64,000 bases of DNA from Oceanimonas marisflavi (GCF_003049725.1 NZ_QAGM01000003.1:62001-126000); one strand, 5' to 3'. Shown: positions 1 through 7,557, counted from the stretch's first letter. Numbers and translations are program-made. Notes: a model not told the origin generated them from the sequence alone.

Positions 1-794
1 ACCTGCACAAGGCCGCCCAGGTTATTCGCGATCACTATGACGGACGTTTTCCCGAACGCTTTGAGGAAGTGCTGGGCCTGCCCGGCATCGGCCGTTCCAC
101 CGCCGGCGCCGTGTTGTCTCTCTCGCTGGGGCAGCATCACGGTATTCTCGACGGCAACGTCAAGCGGGTGCTGACCCGCTGGCTGGGGCAGAAAGGCTGG
201 CCGGGCAAAAAGGAAGTGGAAAACGCGCTCTGGGACAGAGTGGCCGAGCTCACCCCCAGCGACGGTGTAAGCCAGTACAACCAGGCCATGATGGACATGG
301 GCGCCACCATCTGCACCCGCAGCAAGCCCGCCTGCGAACGCTGCCCGGTGAGCACCGACTGCCAGGCAAGACTGCTGGGCACCCCCACAGCCTTTCCCGA
401 GCCCAAACCGAAAAAGACCGTGCAGCCGGAAAAGCGCGCCTGCTTTGTGCTGCTGCAGAGCGGCGAGCAGCTGCTGCTGGTGCAAAGACCGCCGCAAGGG
501 TTATGGGGCGGACTCTACTGTTTTCCCGAGTTTGCCGGCGAGGACGAAATGCGCCGCTGGCTGGCCCGTTTTCCCGATGCGAGCGAGCCCGATCCCCTGC
601 CCGGCTTTCGCCATACCTTCAGTCATTTTCATCTGGACATTACCCCCTGGCGGGTACAATTGCCGCACATTCCCGCCGAGGTCATGGCGGGTGACGAGCG
701 TCTTTGGTATAACTTGCGTCAACCGGCACCGGTAGGTCTGGCGGCCGCCACCAAAAAGCTGCTCGCCTACCCGCAACTGCACAAGAGGACATAA
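1..794 (+). CDS. mutY: Adenine DNA glycosylase MutY (5' truncated by window edge)
   Basis: MutY removes adenine mispaired with 8-oxoguanine or guanine in base excision repair. The reading frame is already open at base 3, so about 90 N-terminal residues lie outside the window and 263 are visible. Visible parts are the helix-hairpin-helix LPGIGRST (visible residues 26-33), the HhH-GPD aspartate in ILDGNVKRV, and a [4Fe-4S] loop with cysteines at visible residues 104, 111, 114 and 120 (C-x6-C-x2-C-x5-C). The C-terminal third is the Nudix-like 8-oxoG recognition domain ([16 protein letters not shown]). The stop TAA overlaps the ATG of yggX by one base, so the two are very likely cotranscribed. 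Confidence 0.97.
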   Translation, partial: LHKAAQVIRDHYDGRFPERFEEVLGLPGIGRSTAGAVLSLSLGQHHGILDGNVKRVLTRWLGQKGWPGKKEVENALWDRVAELTPSDGVSQYNQAMMDMGATICTRSKPACERCPVSTDCQARLLGTPTAFPEPKPKKTVQPEKRACFVLLQSGEQLLLVQRPPQGLWGGLYCFPEFAGEDEMRRWLARFPDASEPDPLPGFRHTFSHFHLDITPWRVQLPHIPAEVMAGDERLWYNLRQPAPVGLAAATKKLLAYPQLHKRT

Positions 795-1069
795 TGAGCC
801 GAACCATTTTTTGCCAGCGTTTACAGAAAGAAGCCGAAGGTCTGGACTTTCAGATGTACCCGGGAGAGCTGGGCAAGCGCATTTACGACAACATCTCCAA
901 GGAAGCCTGGTCCGAATGGCAGAAGAAGCAGACCATGCTGATCAACGAGAAAAAACTGAACATGATGAACGCCGATCATCGCCAGTTGCTCGAAAAGGAA
1001 ATGGTCGCCTACCTGTTTGAGGGCGCCGATGTTGATATCGAGGGTTACACCCCCCCTTCCGGCAACTAA
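794..1069 (+). CDS. yggX: Fe(2+)-trafficking protein YggX
   Basis: Small cytoplasmic protein of the YggX family, linked in enteric bacteria to iron handling and protection of Fe-S clusters from oxidation. The 91-residue length is typical. The N-terminus [10 protein letters not shown] with the single conserved Cys7 and the block ending in [18 protein letters not shown] are family hallmarks. It begins inside the mutY stop codon (TAATG), so translation is probably coupled. Pairing with the Fe-S enzyme MutY is the usual gammaproteobacterial arrangement. Confidence 0.96.
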   Translation: MSRTIFCQRLQKEAEGLDFQMYPGELGKRIYDNISKEAWSEWQKKQTMLINEKKLNMMNADHRQLLEKEMVAYLFEGADVDIEGYTPPSGN

Positions 1070-1086
1070 TTCACCGCTTTGCTCAA

Positions 1087-1110
1087 GCCTTGAGCGAACG
1101 CACTCAAGGC
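1087..1110 (+). terminator. Inverted repeat after yggX
   Basis: An 8-bp perfect stem GCCTTGAG / CTCAAGGC with an 8-base loop lies 17 bases after the yggX stop. It has no T tract, so it is either a weak or Rho-assisted terminator or an mRNA 3' stabiliser. Confidence 0.4.
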
Positions 1111-1122
1111 CGGAAAAAGCGG

Positions 1123-1151
1123 TTGACTTGCCTGGGGCGATCGATTTAAAT
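1123..1151 (+). promoter_or_regulatory. Sigma-70 promoter of the tRNA-Phe array
   Basis: TTGACT, a 17-base spacer and TTAAAT, followed by the GC-rich discriminator GACGCCCC. A GC-rich discriminator is typical of stable-RNA promoters under stringent control. The first tRNA starts 12 bases after the -10 element. Confidence 0.6.
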
Positions 1152-1162
1152 GACGCCCCGTT

Positions 1163-1238
1163 GCCCAGATAGCTCAGTCGGTAGAGCAGGGGATTGAAAA
1201 TCCCCGTGTCGGTGGTTCGATTCCGCCTCTGGGCACCA
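1163..1238 (+). tRNA. tRNA-Phe (GAA), copy 1
   Basis: 76 nt with encoded CCA. The 7-bp acceptor stem is GCCCAGA / TCTGGGC, the anticodon stem GGGGA/TCCCC encloses loop TTGAAAA with anticodon GAA, and the T arm is GGTGG TTCGATT CCGCC. First of three identical copies in one transcription unit. Confidence 0.98.
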
Positions 1239-1271
1239 TTTTTCGGTGTCTTTTCAAGTAAAAGCCCAAAC

Positions 1272-1347
1272 GCCCAGATAGCTCAGTCGGTAGAGCAGGG
1301 GATTGAAAATCCCCGTGTCGGTGGTTCGATTCCGCCTCTGGGCACCA
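1272..1347 (+). tRNA. tRNA-Phe (GAA), copy 2
   Basis: Identical over all 76 bases to the first copy, CCA encoded. The 33-base spacer before it and the 32-base spacer after it are near-copies of each other, so gene plus spacer was duplicated as one unit. Confidence 0.98.
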
Positions 1348-1379
1348 TTTTTCGGTTCTTTTTCAAGAAAAAGCCCAAC

Positions 1380-1455
1380 GCCCAGATAGCTCAGTCGGTA
1401 GAGCAGGGGATTGAAAATCCCCGTGTCGGTGGTTCGATTCCGCCTCTGGGCACCA
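1380..1455 (+). tRNA. tRNA-Phe (GAA), copy 3
   Basis: Third identical 76-nt copy with encoded CCA. It is followed within ten bases by an intrinsic terminator that closes the operon. Confidence 0.98.
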
Positions 1456-1460
1456 TCCTG

Positions 1461-1488
1461 AAAGCCTCGCGAAAGCGGGGCTTTTTTG
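1461..1488 (+). terminator. Intrinsic terminator of the tRNA-Phe operon
   Basis: Stem GCCTCGC / GCGGGGC with a GAAA tetraloop, followed by TTTTTTG. Confidence 0.85.
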
Positions 1489-1589
1489 TTTTAACCCTCT
1501 CCCCCGCCTGATCACGAAAAGCCGGCCTGAGCATGGTATTCCCCCCCACGATTTTCTAGGATAGAAAAAAACAGGCAAGGGATGCCACC

Positions 1590-2567
1590 ATGAAACGTTT
1601 TGCACTTCTGCTGTTGCTGGCTCTGGGGCCGGCCCATGCCAACCATGAGCACGACGATTCCGATCTGCCTCACTGGATGGTGGAAAAAATCACCCCCATG
1701 CACGACAGCGTCACCGACTGGCTCGACAATAACGCCCGCAATATCGACAACTTCTTTGGTACCGATGACAGCCTGACCATTGAAAATGACTCCTACCTTC
1801 GCTTCAGCCAGGAGTTCACATGGCATGAGCGGGATCGCTATGACTGGGACACCGCACTGCGGCTGAAGCTGGATCTGCCCACCACCAAGGAGCGGCTGCG
1901 CATACTGATAGAAAGCGATCCGGAAGAAACTCAGGGCACCCTGGCCGAGCAGGGTGCCAACACCGCCCGCAGCAATAACAATTTCAGAACCGAGGACTTT
2001 CTGATCGGCCTGCGCCGCCTGAGCGACCGGGACAAGCGGGAAGACTGGCGTTTTGACGCCGGGGCCGGTATCAAGGTCAAGCTGCCGCTGGATCCTTATG
2101 TGCGCTTTACCGGTGAACGCCTGTGGCAGCTGGGCGACAGCCCCTGGCAACTCGACTCCTGGAGCCGGGCTTCATGGTTTAACGAAGAAGGCTACTCGGT
2201 GCGCAGCCGCTGGGATCTGGGCCGGCCCCTCAGCGACATTTATCACCTGCGCTTTATTACCAATGTACAGTGGCAGGAACAAGTCGATACCCTGGAGTAT
2301 TCCGAAGGCATTGAGCTCAACCAGCTCCTCGGCAGCCGCAGTGTCATTCGCTATGCCGCCGTGGCCGTGGGCCGCAGTGCGACAAATCCCCGGCTGCACG
2401 ACTACTACCTGCTCAGCCACTACCGGCGCAATCTGCACCGGGAAATCCTGTTCGTGGACTTTATTCCCGAGCTGCATTTCCCCAGGGAGCAGAATTACGA
2501 TGCCGAGTTTGGCGTAACCCTGCGTCTGGAATTGCTGTTCCGGGGAGACCTGTCCTGGAACAGGTAA
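1590..2567 (+). CDS. Secreted protein of unknown function, probably beta-rich envelope protein
   Basis: 325 residues. The N-terminus is a clear Sec signal peptide (MKRFALLLLLALGPAHA, cleavage after AHA), so the protein is exported. The mature part starts with an acidic, His-containing stretch (NHEHDDSD) and then shows alternating polar and aromatic residues (YLRFSQEFTWHERDRYDW, YVRFTGERLWQLG, YSVRSRWDLG) and ends in TLRLELLFRGDLSWNR. That pattern resembles transmembrane beta-strands or a beta-rich periplasmic domain; an outer-membrane location is inference. There are no cysteines and no catalytic motif I recognise. AAGGGA lies 8 bases upstream of the chosen ATG. It stands alone between the tRNA-Phe terminator and the cold-shock gene. 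Confidence 0.85.
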   Translation: MKRFALLLLLALGPAHANHEHDDSDLPHWMVEKITPMHDSVTDWLDNNARNIDNFFGTDDSLTIENDSYLRFSQEFTWHERDRYDWDTALRLKLDLPTTKERLRILIESDPEETQGTLAEQGANTARSNNNFRTEDFLIGLRRLSDRDKREDWRFDAGAGIKVKLPLDPYVRFTGERLWQLGDSPWQLDSWSRASWFNEEGYSVRSRWDLGRPLSDIYHLRFITNVQWQEQVDTLEYSEGIELNQLLGSRSVIRYAAVAVGRSATNPRLHDYYLLSHYRRNLHREILFVDFIPELHFPREQNYDAEFGVTLRLELLFRGDLSWNR

Positions 2568-2655
2568 GTCGCCGGAGCCCCCTCTCCCGGCTTGCCACCT
2601 TCTACAGGAGACGATGAAAGTTTTGTGAACCCGCTACCGGTCACAAAAATACCTG

Positions 2656-2684
2656 TTGACCCCCATCAGGGAACCGGTTAGAGT
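2656..2684 (+). promoter_or_regulatory. Candidate promoter and long leader of the cold-shock gene
   Basis: TTGACC, 17 bases, TAGAGT. It would start a leader of roughly 130 bases before the cold-shock ATG. Long structured 5' leaders are usual for cspA-type mRNAs and control their stability and translation with temperature. The rest of the 250-base gap holds no other signal I can see. Confidence 0.5.
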
Positions 2685-2818
2685 GATTTTGGCTCTGAGA
2701 ATACCGCTGAATTTATGTTCATTACGAAGTTCCTAGTAGTACCTCGTCCTGTATTTCATAAGTCAAGGCCGTGTTTTCAAGTCGATTTTTCTAGCAAGTT
2801 TGTTTACAGGATTTAGGT

Positions 2819-3028
2819 ATGTCTAACACTGTTAAAGGTAAAGTAAAGTTCTTCAATGAAGCCAAAGGTTTCGGTTTCATCGAGCAAGAGCAAGGCCCTG
2901 ACGTATTCGTACACTTCAGCGCCATTCAGACTCCGGGCTTCAAGACCCTGGCTGAAGGTCAGTCCGTTGAGTTCACCGTAGCCCAAGGCCAGAAAGGTCC
3001 TCAGGCTGAGAACGTAGTACCTCTGTAA
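2819..3028 (+). CDS. CspA-family cold-shock protein
   Basis: 69-residue single cold-shock domain, an OB-fold binding single-stranded RNA and DNA. Both RNP motifs are intact: KGFGFIE (RNP1) and DVFVHFSAI (RNP2). The protein is probably an RNA chaperone that melts mRNA structure. Codon choice is strongly biased (GGT, AAA, CTG, GTT), as in highly expressed genes and unlike the neighbours. An AGGATTTAGGT stretch precedes the ATG. It is monocistronic with its own terminator. Whether it is the cold-induced CspA or a constitutive CspE/CspC type cannot be told from sequence alone. Confidence 0.96.
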   Translation: MSNTVKGKVKFFNEAKGFGFIEQEQGPDVFVHFSAIQTPGFKTLAEGQSVEFTVAQGQKGPQAENVVPL

Positions 3029-3051
3029 GAGTCTGCGTTAAAAAGAATTCC

Positions 3052-3082
3052 AAAGCCGCGCTCTTCGAGCGCGGCTTTTTTA
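3052..3082 (+). terminator. Intrinsic terminator of the cold-shock gene
   Basis: Stem AAGCCGCGCTC / GAGCGCGGCTT with loop TTC and a following T run. The convergent exporter gene ends about 20 bases further on. Confidence 0.9.
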
Positions 3083-3102
3083 TGAGTGCTTTTCGGCATT
3101 GA

Positions 3103-4275
3103 CTAGAAGCGCCCGACTGCGAAAACCGACAGCCCCTTCAGCACCAGCGCTCCCACGACCACACACACTCCCAGGCTGAAGGCCGTATCTACCCCAGCTT
3201 GAGCCAGCACCGCCGTCAGCAGGCTGGCCGACAACATCTGCATTGCCCCCGACAGCGCCGCCGCCGAGCCAGCCAGCTCCCGGTAAGGATCCAGCAGCCG
3301 GCTCATGGCGTTGGGAAAAGCCATGCCATTGCCCAGCGCCTGAATAAAAACCCCCGCCACCATCAGCCAGGGTTCAAGGGGCATCAGCATGATCCACAGC
3401 CCTGCCGCCAGCTGAAGAAAAGGGCTGAAGCGCAACACCTGCTCGGCCCGTACCCAAAACTGAATACGGTTGTTGATGATGCCCCCCAGCAATAACCCCA
3501 GCGCCGGCAGCAAGGCCCAGCGACCATACTCAGCCGCGCTCATGCCAATCTGATGCTGCATCACATAGGGCAGCACAGATATCGAGGTCATCATCAGGGA
3601 AAACTGCCCCCAGAGCATGCCACCGTGACCAAGAAAGTGGCGCTGACCTATCAGGCTCAGATAGCTTCTGATAATACGCCCGGGATGAAGACTGAGACGC
3701 GGGCCTGTGTGAGTTTCCCGAAAGCGCGCCAGCAACACCAGCCACAGCAGACCGATATAAAGCATCATGGCGGCGAACACGCTTTGCCAGCCGCTGACGT
3801 CACCCAGCATGCCTCCCAGCGCCGGCGCCAGCACCGGAGTAATGGCCGCCGCCATGGCCATGTATGACAGCGCGTTACGCAGTGCCGGCCCTTCAAAGCT
3901 GTCCCGCAGCATGGCCCGGGACACCACGGCACCACAGCCAGCCCCCAGCCCCTGCAACAGTCGGCCCGCCAGCAGCCACTCAAAAGTGACACCAGGTAAC
4001 AGGCACAGCCCCACTCCGCACAGGGACAGGGCCAGTCCACCCAGCAGCACCGGACGCCGCCCTCTGGCATCGCTGAGCGGGCCATACAACAGTTGCACCG
4101 GTCCAAAGGCCAGCAGGTAGGCGGAAATCAGCCACTGTACCCGTTCCGGATCCTCGGCCAGTGCCTGGCTGATGCCGGGCAGAATGGGAAATACCAGCCC
4201 CAGACTGAACTGACCCATACTGACAATAAGGCAGGCCAGCACCATAATAGTGGTGCCGGAGACAGAAGAGATCAC
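3103..4275 (-). CDS. MFS multidrug exporter, Bcr/CflA-like (DHA1 family)
   Basis: Inner-membrane drug:H+ antiporter of the major facilitator superfamily with about 12 hydrophobic helices in 390 residues. MFS motif A is visible as GPLSDARGRRPVLLGG between helices 2 and 3, and LLQGLGAGCGAVVSRAML in helix 4-5 is typical of the Bcr/CflA group. The frame stays open 48 codons further upstream, but I chose the GTG because AAGGAG lies 6 bases before it and because helix 1 follows directly. It is divergent from the Hfq-like gene. No adjacent regulator shows its substrate. Confidence 0.88.
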   Translation of the reverse strand: MISSVSGTTIMVLACLIVSMGQFSLGLVFPILPGISQALAEDPERVQWLISAYLLAFGPVQLLYGPLSDARGRRPVLLGGLALSLCGVGLCLLPGVTFEWLLAGRLLQGLGAGCGAVVSRAMLRDSFEGPALRNALSYMAMAAAITPVLAPALGGMLGDVSGWQSVFAAMMLYIGLLWLVLLARFRETHTGPRLSLHPGRIIRSYLSLIGQRHFLGHGGMLWGQFSLMMTSISVLPYVMQHQIGMSAAEYGRWALLPALGLLLGGIINNRIQFWVRAEQVLRFSPFLQLAAGLWIMLMPLEPWLMVAGVFIQALGNGMAFPNAMSRLLDPYRELAGSAAALSGAMQMLSASLLTAVLAQAGVDTAFSLGVCVVVGALVLKGLSVFAVGRF

Positions 4276-4390
4276 TTTGGCTCCTTTCGTTCGTATTGGT
4301 ATTGGTAAAAATAGCGAGGGTAATGCCTGCGGCTTGCTTTCCCCAAAAGAGACATCGCCGGGGAACAGAACATTTAATTTGCGCTTTACT

Positions 4391-4420
4391 TTGACAAGGC
4401 AACCGTTCATTAAGCACAAT
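4391..4420 (+). promoter_or_regulatory. Promoter of the Hfq-like gene
   Basis: Perfect -35 TTGACA, 18-base spacer, CACAAT. Transcription would begin about 27 bases before the ATG. Confidence 0.6.
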
Positions 4421-4454
4421 CAAGACTGAAAAATAACAAAAAGGACTGACCGAC

Positions 4455-4823
4455 ATGACCGCCCCATCATCGAACCCCCAATCGCTGCAACAAGCCTTTT
4501 CATTGGGTAACGGGCAGGATGCGGCACTGAACTGGTTGCGCAAAAATCAGACCCACTGCGCCATTTTCCTGACCAATGGTATCAAACTTGAAGGGATGAT
4601 CAGTGCCTTTGACCAGTACAGCATTCTGCTGTCCGATCCCCGTGGTCAGCAACAGCTGATCTACAAGGCCAAAATTTCCACCATTTCTCCGGCCAGCCGC
4701 CGGCCGCCGCGTACCGGCGTGATCATCAACAAGCCCCGTCGTCCGCGCTACGACAGCCATCATGATCACCATGGCCACCGGGATGATCATTCCGGCAACG
4801 ACAATAACGACAACGATCACTAA
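4455..4823 (+). CDS. Hfq-like Sm-fold protein with His/Asp-rich tail
   Basis: 122 residues; residues 21-79 align along the whole Sm core of Hfq. Aligned by hand to E. coli Hfq, Gln8 and Asp9 are Q21/D22, the core NGIKLxG is N41-G47, Gln41 is Q54, Phe42 is Y55, and Tyr55-Lys56 are Y70-K71. His57 of the proximal RNA site is replaced by A72, giving YKAK instead of YKHA. The rim patch RRER becomes RKNQ (29-32), Tyr25 becomes F38, and two residues are inserted in the loop between the Sm1 and Sm2 motifs. The tail from residue 100 has seven His and seven Asp in 23 residues, which suggests metal binding. It has its own promoter and terminator, away from the usual miaA-hfq-hflX locus, so it is probably a paralogue of canonical Hfq. 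RNA binding is inferred from the fold. Confidence 0.82.
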   Translation: MTAPSSNPQSLQQAFSLGNGQDAALNWLRKNQTHCAIFLTNGIKLEGMISAFDQYSILLSDPRGQQQLIYKAKISTISPASRRPPRTGVIINKPRRPRYDSHHDHHGHRDDHSGNDNNDNDH

Positions 4824-4847
4824 TACATCGTTTCGGTTGTTCAGACC

Positions 4848-4878
4848 AAAAAAATGGCCGCTTGCGCGGCCATTTTTT
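4848..4878. terminator. Bidirectional terminator between the Hfq-like gene and dapA
   Basis: Stem ATGGCCGC / GCGGCCAT with loop TTGC, flanked by seven A on the left and six T on the right, so it works on both strands. The T run overlaps the dapA stop codon. Confidence 0.88.
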
Positions 4879-5749
4879 ATATCAGTTCCAGCTCTTCCAT
4901 TACCCGGCGAATGCGCGCCTTGGTGTCCTGCTGCAGCGGCACCACCGGAATTCGGCAGTGTTCCCTGGCCAGGCCCAGCAGCGACAACGCATATTTGGGG
5001 CAGGCCGGGTTTGGCTCGGCAAACAGCACCTGGTGCAGGGGCATCAGCCGATCCTGCAGGCCGCGGGCTTCTTCCCACTTGCCGTTCAGGGTCAGCTCCT
5101 GCAGCTGGGCACACAGCCGGGGCGCCACGTTGGCGGTCACCGAAATGCAACCCTGGCCACCGGCCACGTTGTAAGACACGGCGGTGCCATCTTCACCAGA
5201 GAGCCAGGCAAAGGGCTTTTTGATCAGCTGACGCTCGGCCCAGGGACGGTTCAGATCGCCGGTAGCATCTTTTACGCCGGCAATGCGCGGCAGCTCGGCA
5301 ATACGGGCCATGGTGGCCGGCTGAATGTCGACCACGGCGCGGGGCGGAATGTTGTAGACGATGATCGGCAGCTCGGTGGCGTCGTGCAGCATCTTGAAGT
5401 GAGCGTACAGACCTTCCTGATTGGGACGATTGTAGTAACCGGCCACATGCAGGGTGGCATCGGCTCCGGCTTCCTGGGCACAGATACTGTATTCAATGGC
5501 TTCAACCGGGTTGTTGGAGCCGGCACCGGCAATCACCGGCACCCGGCCGGCGGCCTGTTCGGCCACAATTTCAATTACCCGGCAGTGCTCGTCGTGAGTC
5601 AGAGTCGGACTTTCCCCGGTGGTGCCCACCGGCACAAGGCCGTGAGTACCCTCCTCGATGTGCCAGTCGACCAGACGACGCAGGGCCGCCTCGTCAAGAC
5701 GGTCACCGTCAAAGGGGGTAAGCAGGGCAACTAATGAACCGCGAAACAT
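4877..5749 (-). CDS. dapA: 4-hydroxy-tetrahydrodipicolinate synthase DapA
   Basis: Condenses pyruvate with aspartate semialdehyde, the first committed step to meso-diaminopimelate and lysine; DAP feeds MurE, which is also in this window. 290 residues, full length. The TIM-barrel active site is complete: GTTGE at 42-46 with T44/T45, Y132 in VYNIPPR, R137, and the Schiff-base lysine K160 in AGVKDATG. GGAG lies 6 bases before the ATG. The leader contains an intrinsic-terminator hairpin and a short ORF (see separate entries), suggesting control by premature termination. Confidence 0.97.
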   Translation of the reverse strand: MFRGSLVALLTPFDGDRLDEAALRRLVDWHIEEGTHGLVPVGTTGESPTLTHDEHCRVIEIVAEQAAGRVPVIAGAGSNNPVEAIEYSICAQEAGADATLHVAGYYNRPNQEGLYAHFKMLHDATELPIIVYNIPPRAVVDIQPATMARIAELPRIAGVKDATGDLNRPWAERQLIKKPFAWLSGEDGTAVSYNVAGGQGCISVTANVAPRLCAQLQELTLNGKWEEARGLQDRLMPLHQVLFAEPNPACPKYALSLLGLAREHCRIPVVPLQQDTKARIRRVMEELELI

Positions 5750-5789
5750 GGAAACTCCTTCTCCTGATCAGAGGATTGAATTTTTAATT

Positions 5790-5826
5790 AAAAAACCCCG
5801 GGCGCATGTGCGTAACCGGGGTTTTG
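5790..5826 (-). terminator. Terminator-like hairpin inside the dapA leader
   Basis: Read on the minus strand: CCCCGG, an inner CGCA/TGCG helix, CCGGGG, then six T. The nearest minus-strand gene upstream is absent because rsmC is divergent, so this stem is not the end of a known gene. It sits 40 bases before the dapA ATG and looks like an attenuator or the end of a small RNA. It is nearly symmetric and could also act on the plus strand. Confidence 0.6.
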
Positions 5827-5858
5827 ACAAAGACGGGTCTGGACAAGTCAGGCGTCGG

Positions 5859-5927
5859 TCACGCAGGGGAAAGGGCCGCTTCACGTTTAAGCGGTTTTGC
5901 CGGTATGCGTTTGACGATAAACACCAT
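5859..5927 (-). CDS. Possible 22-codon leader peptide upstream of dapA
   Basis: ATG with AGGTG six bases upstream, encoding MVFIVKRIPAKPLKREAALS plus two residues, then TGA. The stop lies 37 bases before the terminator stem, a spacing seen in peptide-leader attenuators. Three lysine codons occur (6, 11, 14), interesting for a lysine-pathway gene, but they are not consecutive as in classical leaders. Could be chance. Confidence 0.25.
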   Translation of the reverse strand: MVFIVKRIPAKPLKREAALSPA

Positions 5928-5979
5928 AAATAACACCTGTATGAACCTTGAACTGCATCTTTTGCCAACCACCGGCAAA

Positions 5980-6007
5980 TGTCAAGGGGGGACTCCCCAT
6001 GTATAAT
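5980..6007 (+). promoter_or_regulatory. Promoter of rsmC
   Basis: Perfect -10 TATAAT with a TGTCAA-like -35 sixteen bases upstream; the rsmC ATG follows about 32 bases later. Confidence 0.6.
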
Positions 6008-6039
6008 GCGGATTTTGGCAATTAAAGCAGGAACACCAC

Positions 6040-7059
6040 ATGTATGAGGCCCTGACCCCGGTCAGCGAAATGCTGAGCCGCAACCTGGACATGCTTAGCC
6101 ACCAGCCACTGCTGGTGTGCGGCCTGCTGGAGGACGATCTGCCGGGGCTGCTGGCAGAGCAAGGCCCGGCCCCCCGTGTTTTTACCACCGACTTTCGCTA
6201 TTTTCAGTGGCTGAACGCCAGAAAGGGCGTTAAAGCAGAATTTGGCGCCCTGCCCGCCAATGAGCCTGCCGCCGGCCTGCTGCTGCTGATGCCCAAGGCC
6301 AAGGCCGAGGCCCAATATCTGCTGGCCGCCTGCCTGCCGCTGCTGGCTCCCGGCGCGCCCGTATTTATCGCCGGCGACAACAAGGGCGGGGTCAAGGCCG
6401 CGCCCAAACTGCTGGCGCCCTGGTGCGACCAGATCAACAAGGTCGACAGCGCCCGCCGTGCCAGCCTGTATCAGGCGGAGCTGAGCCGACCGGCCCCGGC
6501 CTTTGCCGCCAGCGACTGGGTCGGCCGTTATCCGCTGGCAGAAGAAAACCTGACCGTGTGCACCCTGCCCGGCGTGTTCAGCGCCGATCATCTGGATGCG
6601 GGCACGCGCCTGCTGCTGGATAACGCCGGCGCCCTGCATGGCCGGGTGCTGGACTTTGGTTGCGGCGCCGGCGTGATCGGCGCCAGCCTGCTGACACGCA
6701 ACCCCGGCATAGAGCTGGAACAGATCGACATCAATGCGCTGGCACTGGAAGCCAGCCGCCTGACCCTGACCGAAAACGGCCTGCAGGCAAGGGTATATCC
6801 TTCCGACGGCCTGAGCGAGGTGCAGGGCCGCTTTGACTGCATTATCAGCAACCCGCCCTTTCACGCCGGGTTAAAGACCTTTTACAGCACCACCGAGACC
6901 CTGCTGCGTGAGGCCAAGGGTTACCTCAGGCCCGGTGGCAGCCTGTTGCTGGTGGCCAATGCCTTTCTGCCCTACCCGGAGCTGATTGAGCAAAGCTTTG
7001 GTCACTGCGAGACCCTGGCCGCCAACGGCCGTTTCAAGATCTACCGGGCGCAGACCTGA
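6040..7059 (+). CDS. rsmC: 16S rRNA (guanine1207-N2)-methyltransferase RsmC
   Basis: Methylates G1207 in helix 34 of 16S rRNA on the 30S subunit with SAM. 339 residues, close to the E. coli length of 343. The duplicated methyltransferase layout is present: a degenerate N-terminal half, then the active half with the SAM loop LDFGCGAGVIG (from residue 204) and the catalytic NPPFH at 271-275 that orients the guanine N2. GCAGGAA precedes the ATG. Monocistronic, followed by a weak hairpin and T run. Confidence 0.95.
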   Translation: MYEALTPVSEMLSRNLDMLSHQPLLVCGLLEDDLPGLLAEQGPAPRVFTTDFRYFQWLNARKGVKAEFGALPANEPAAGLLLLMPKAKAEAQYLLAACLPLLAPGAPVFIAGDNKGGVKAAPKLLAPWCDQINKVDSARRASLYQAELSRPAPAFAASDWVGRYPLAEENLTVCTLPGVFSADHLDAGTRLLLDNAGALHGRVLDFGCGAGVIGASLLTRNPGIELEQIDINALALEASRLTLTENGLQARVYPSDGLSEVQGRFDCIISNPPFHAGLKTFYSTTETLLREAKGYLRPGGSLLLVANAFLPYPELIEQSFGHCETLAANGRFKIYRAQT

Positions 7060-7087
7060 ATATGGCAAAACTGACCCTTTTTTAAGC

Positions 7088-7113
7088 AAACGGCTAGCAA
7101 GGCTGTTTTTTTT
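7088..7113 (+). terminator. Terminator after rsmC
   Basis: Short stem ACGGC / GCTGT (one G-T pair), 7-base loop, then eight T. Confidence 0.55.
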
Positions 7114-7135
7114 ATGTTTTTACAAAAAAAGCGTA

Positions 7136-7163
7136 TTGACGGCCGGTAAAAAATCTATAGAAT
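7136..7163 (+). promoter_or_regulatory. Promoter of the tRNA-Leu array
   Basis: TTGACG, 16 bases, TAGAAT, then a CGC discriminator; the first tRNA begins 19 bases after the -10. Confidence 0.6.
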
Positions 7164-7181
7164 TCGCAGTCCTCAGCACGG

Positions 7182-7267
7182 GCGAGGGTGGCGGAATTGG
7201 TAGACGCGCTAGCTTCAGGTGTTAGTGTCCTTCGGACGTGGGGGTTCAAGTCCCCCCCTTCGCACCA
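7182..7267 (+). tRNA. tRNA-Leu (CAG), copy 1
   Basis: 86-nt class II tRNA with encoded CCA. The anticodon loop contains CAG, the long variable arm is closed as GTCC-TTC-GGAC, and the acceptor is GCGAGGG / CCTTCGC with one G-T pair. It matches the E. coli leuPQVT type. Confidence 0.97.
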
Positions 7268-7314
7268 CTGAGAAAATGACGGCCTCATTTTAAACAGCCG
7301 AACAATTTGAGCAT

Positions 7315-7400
7315 GCGAGGGTGGCGGAATTGGTAGACGCGCTAGCTTCAGGTGTTAGTGTCCTTCGGACGTGGGGGTTCAAGTCCCCCCCTTCGCACCA
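7315..7400 (+). tRNA. tRNA-Leu (CAG), copy 2
   Basis: Identical to copy 1 over 86 nt. The spacer before it contains AACAGCCGAACAAT, partly repeated (AACAGCCGGACAAT) before copy 3, so gene plus spacer was duplicated. Confidence 0.97.
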
Positions 7401-7471
7401 AGCTTAACGGCTTGCGAACGGCTCAAATATCAGCATGGTGGCCCATGTAAAACAGCCGGACAATCAGGTAT

Positions 7472-7557
7472 GCGAGGGTGGCGGAATTGGTAGACGCGCT
7501 AGCTTCAGGTGTTAGTGTCCTATGGACGTGGGGGTTCAAGTCCCCCCCTTCGCACCA
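7472..7557 (+). tRNA. tRNA-Leu (CAG), copy 3
   Basis: Same as copies 1 and 2 except for the variable-arm loop, TAT instead of TTC; the stem pairing of the arm is kept. Confidence 0.97.

Noticed and set aside
1163-1455. Tandem 109-base repeat as a CRISPR or satellite
   Set aside because: The repeat is three complete tRNA-Phe genes with short spacers.
1194-1511. Open frame of 105 codons across the tRNA-Phe array
   Set aside because: It translates tRNA sequence (repeating IAQSVEQGIENPRVGGSIPP); not a protein gene.
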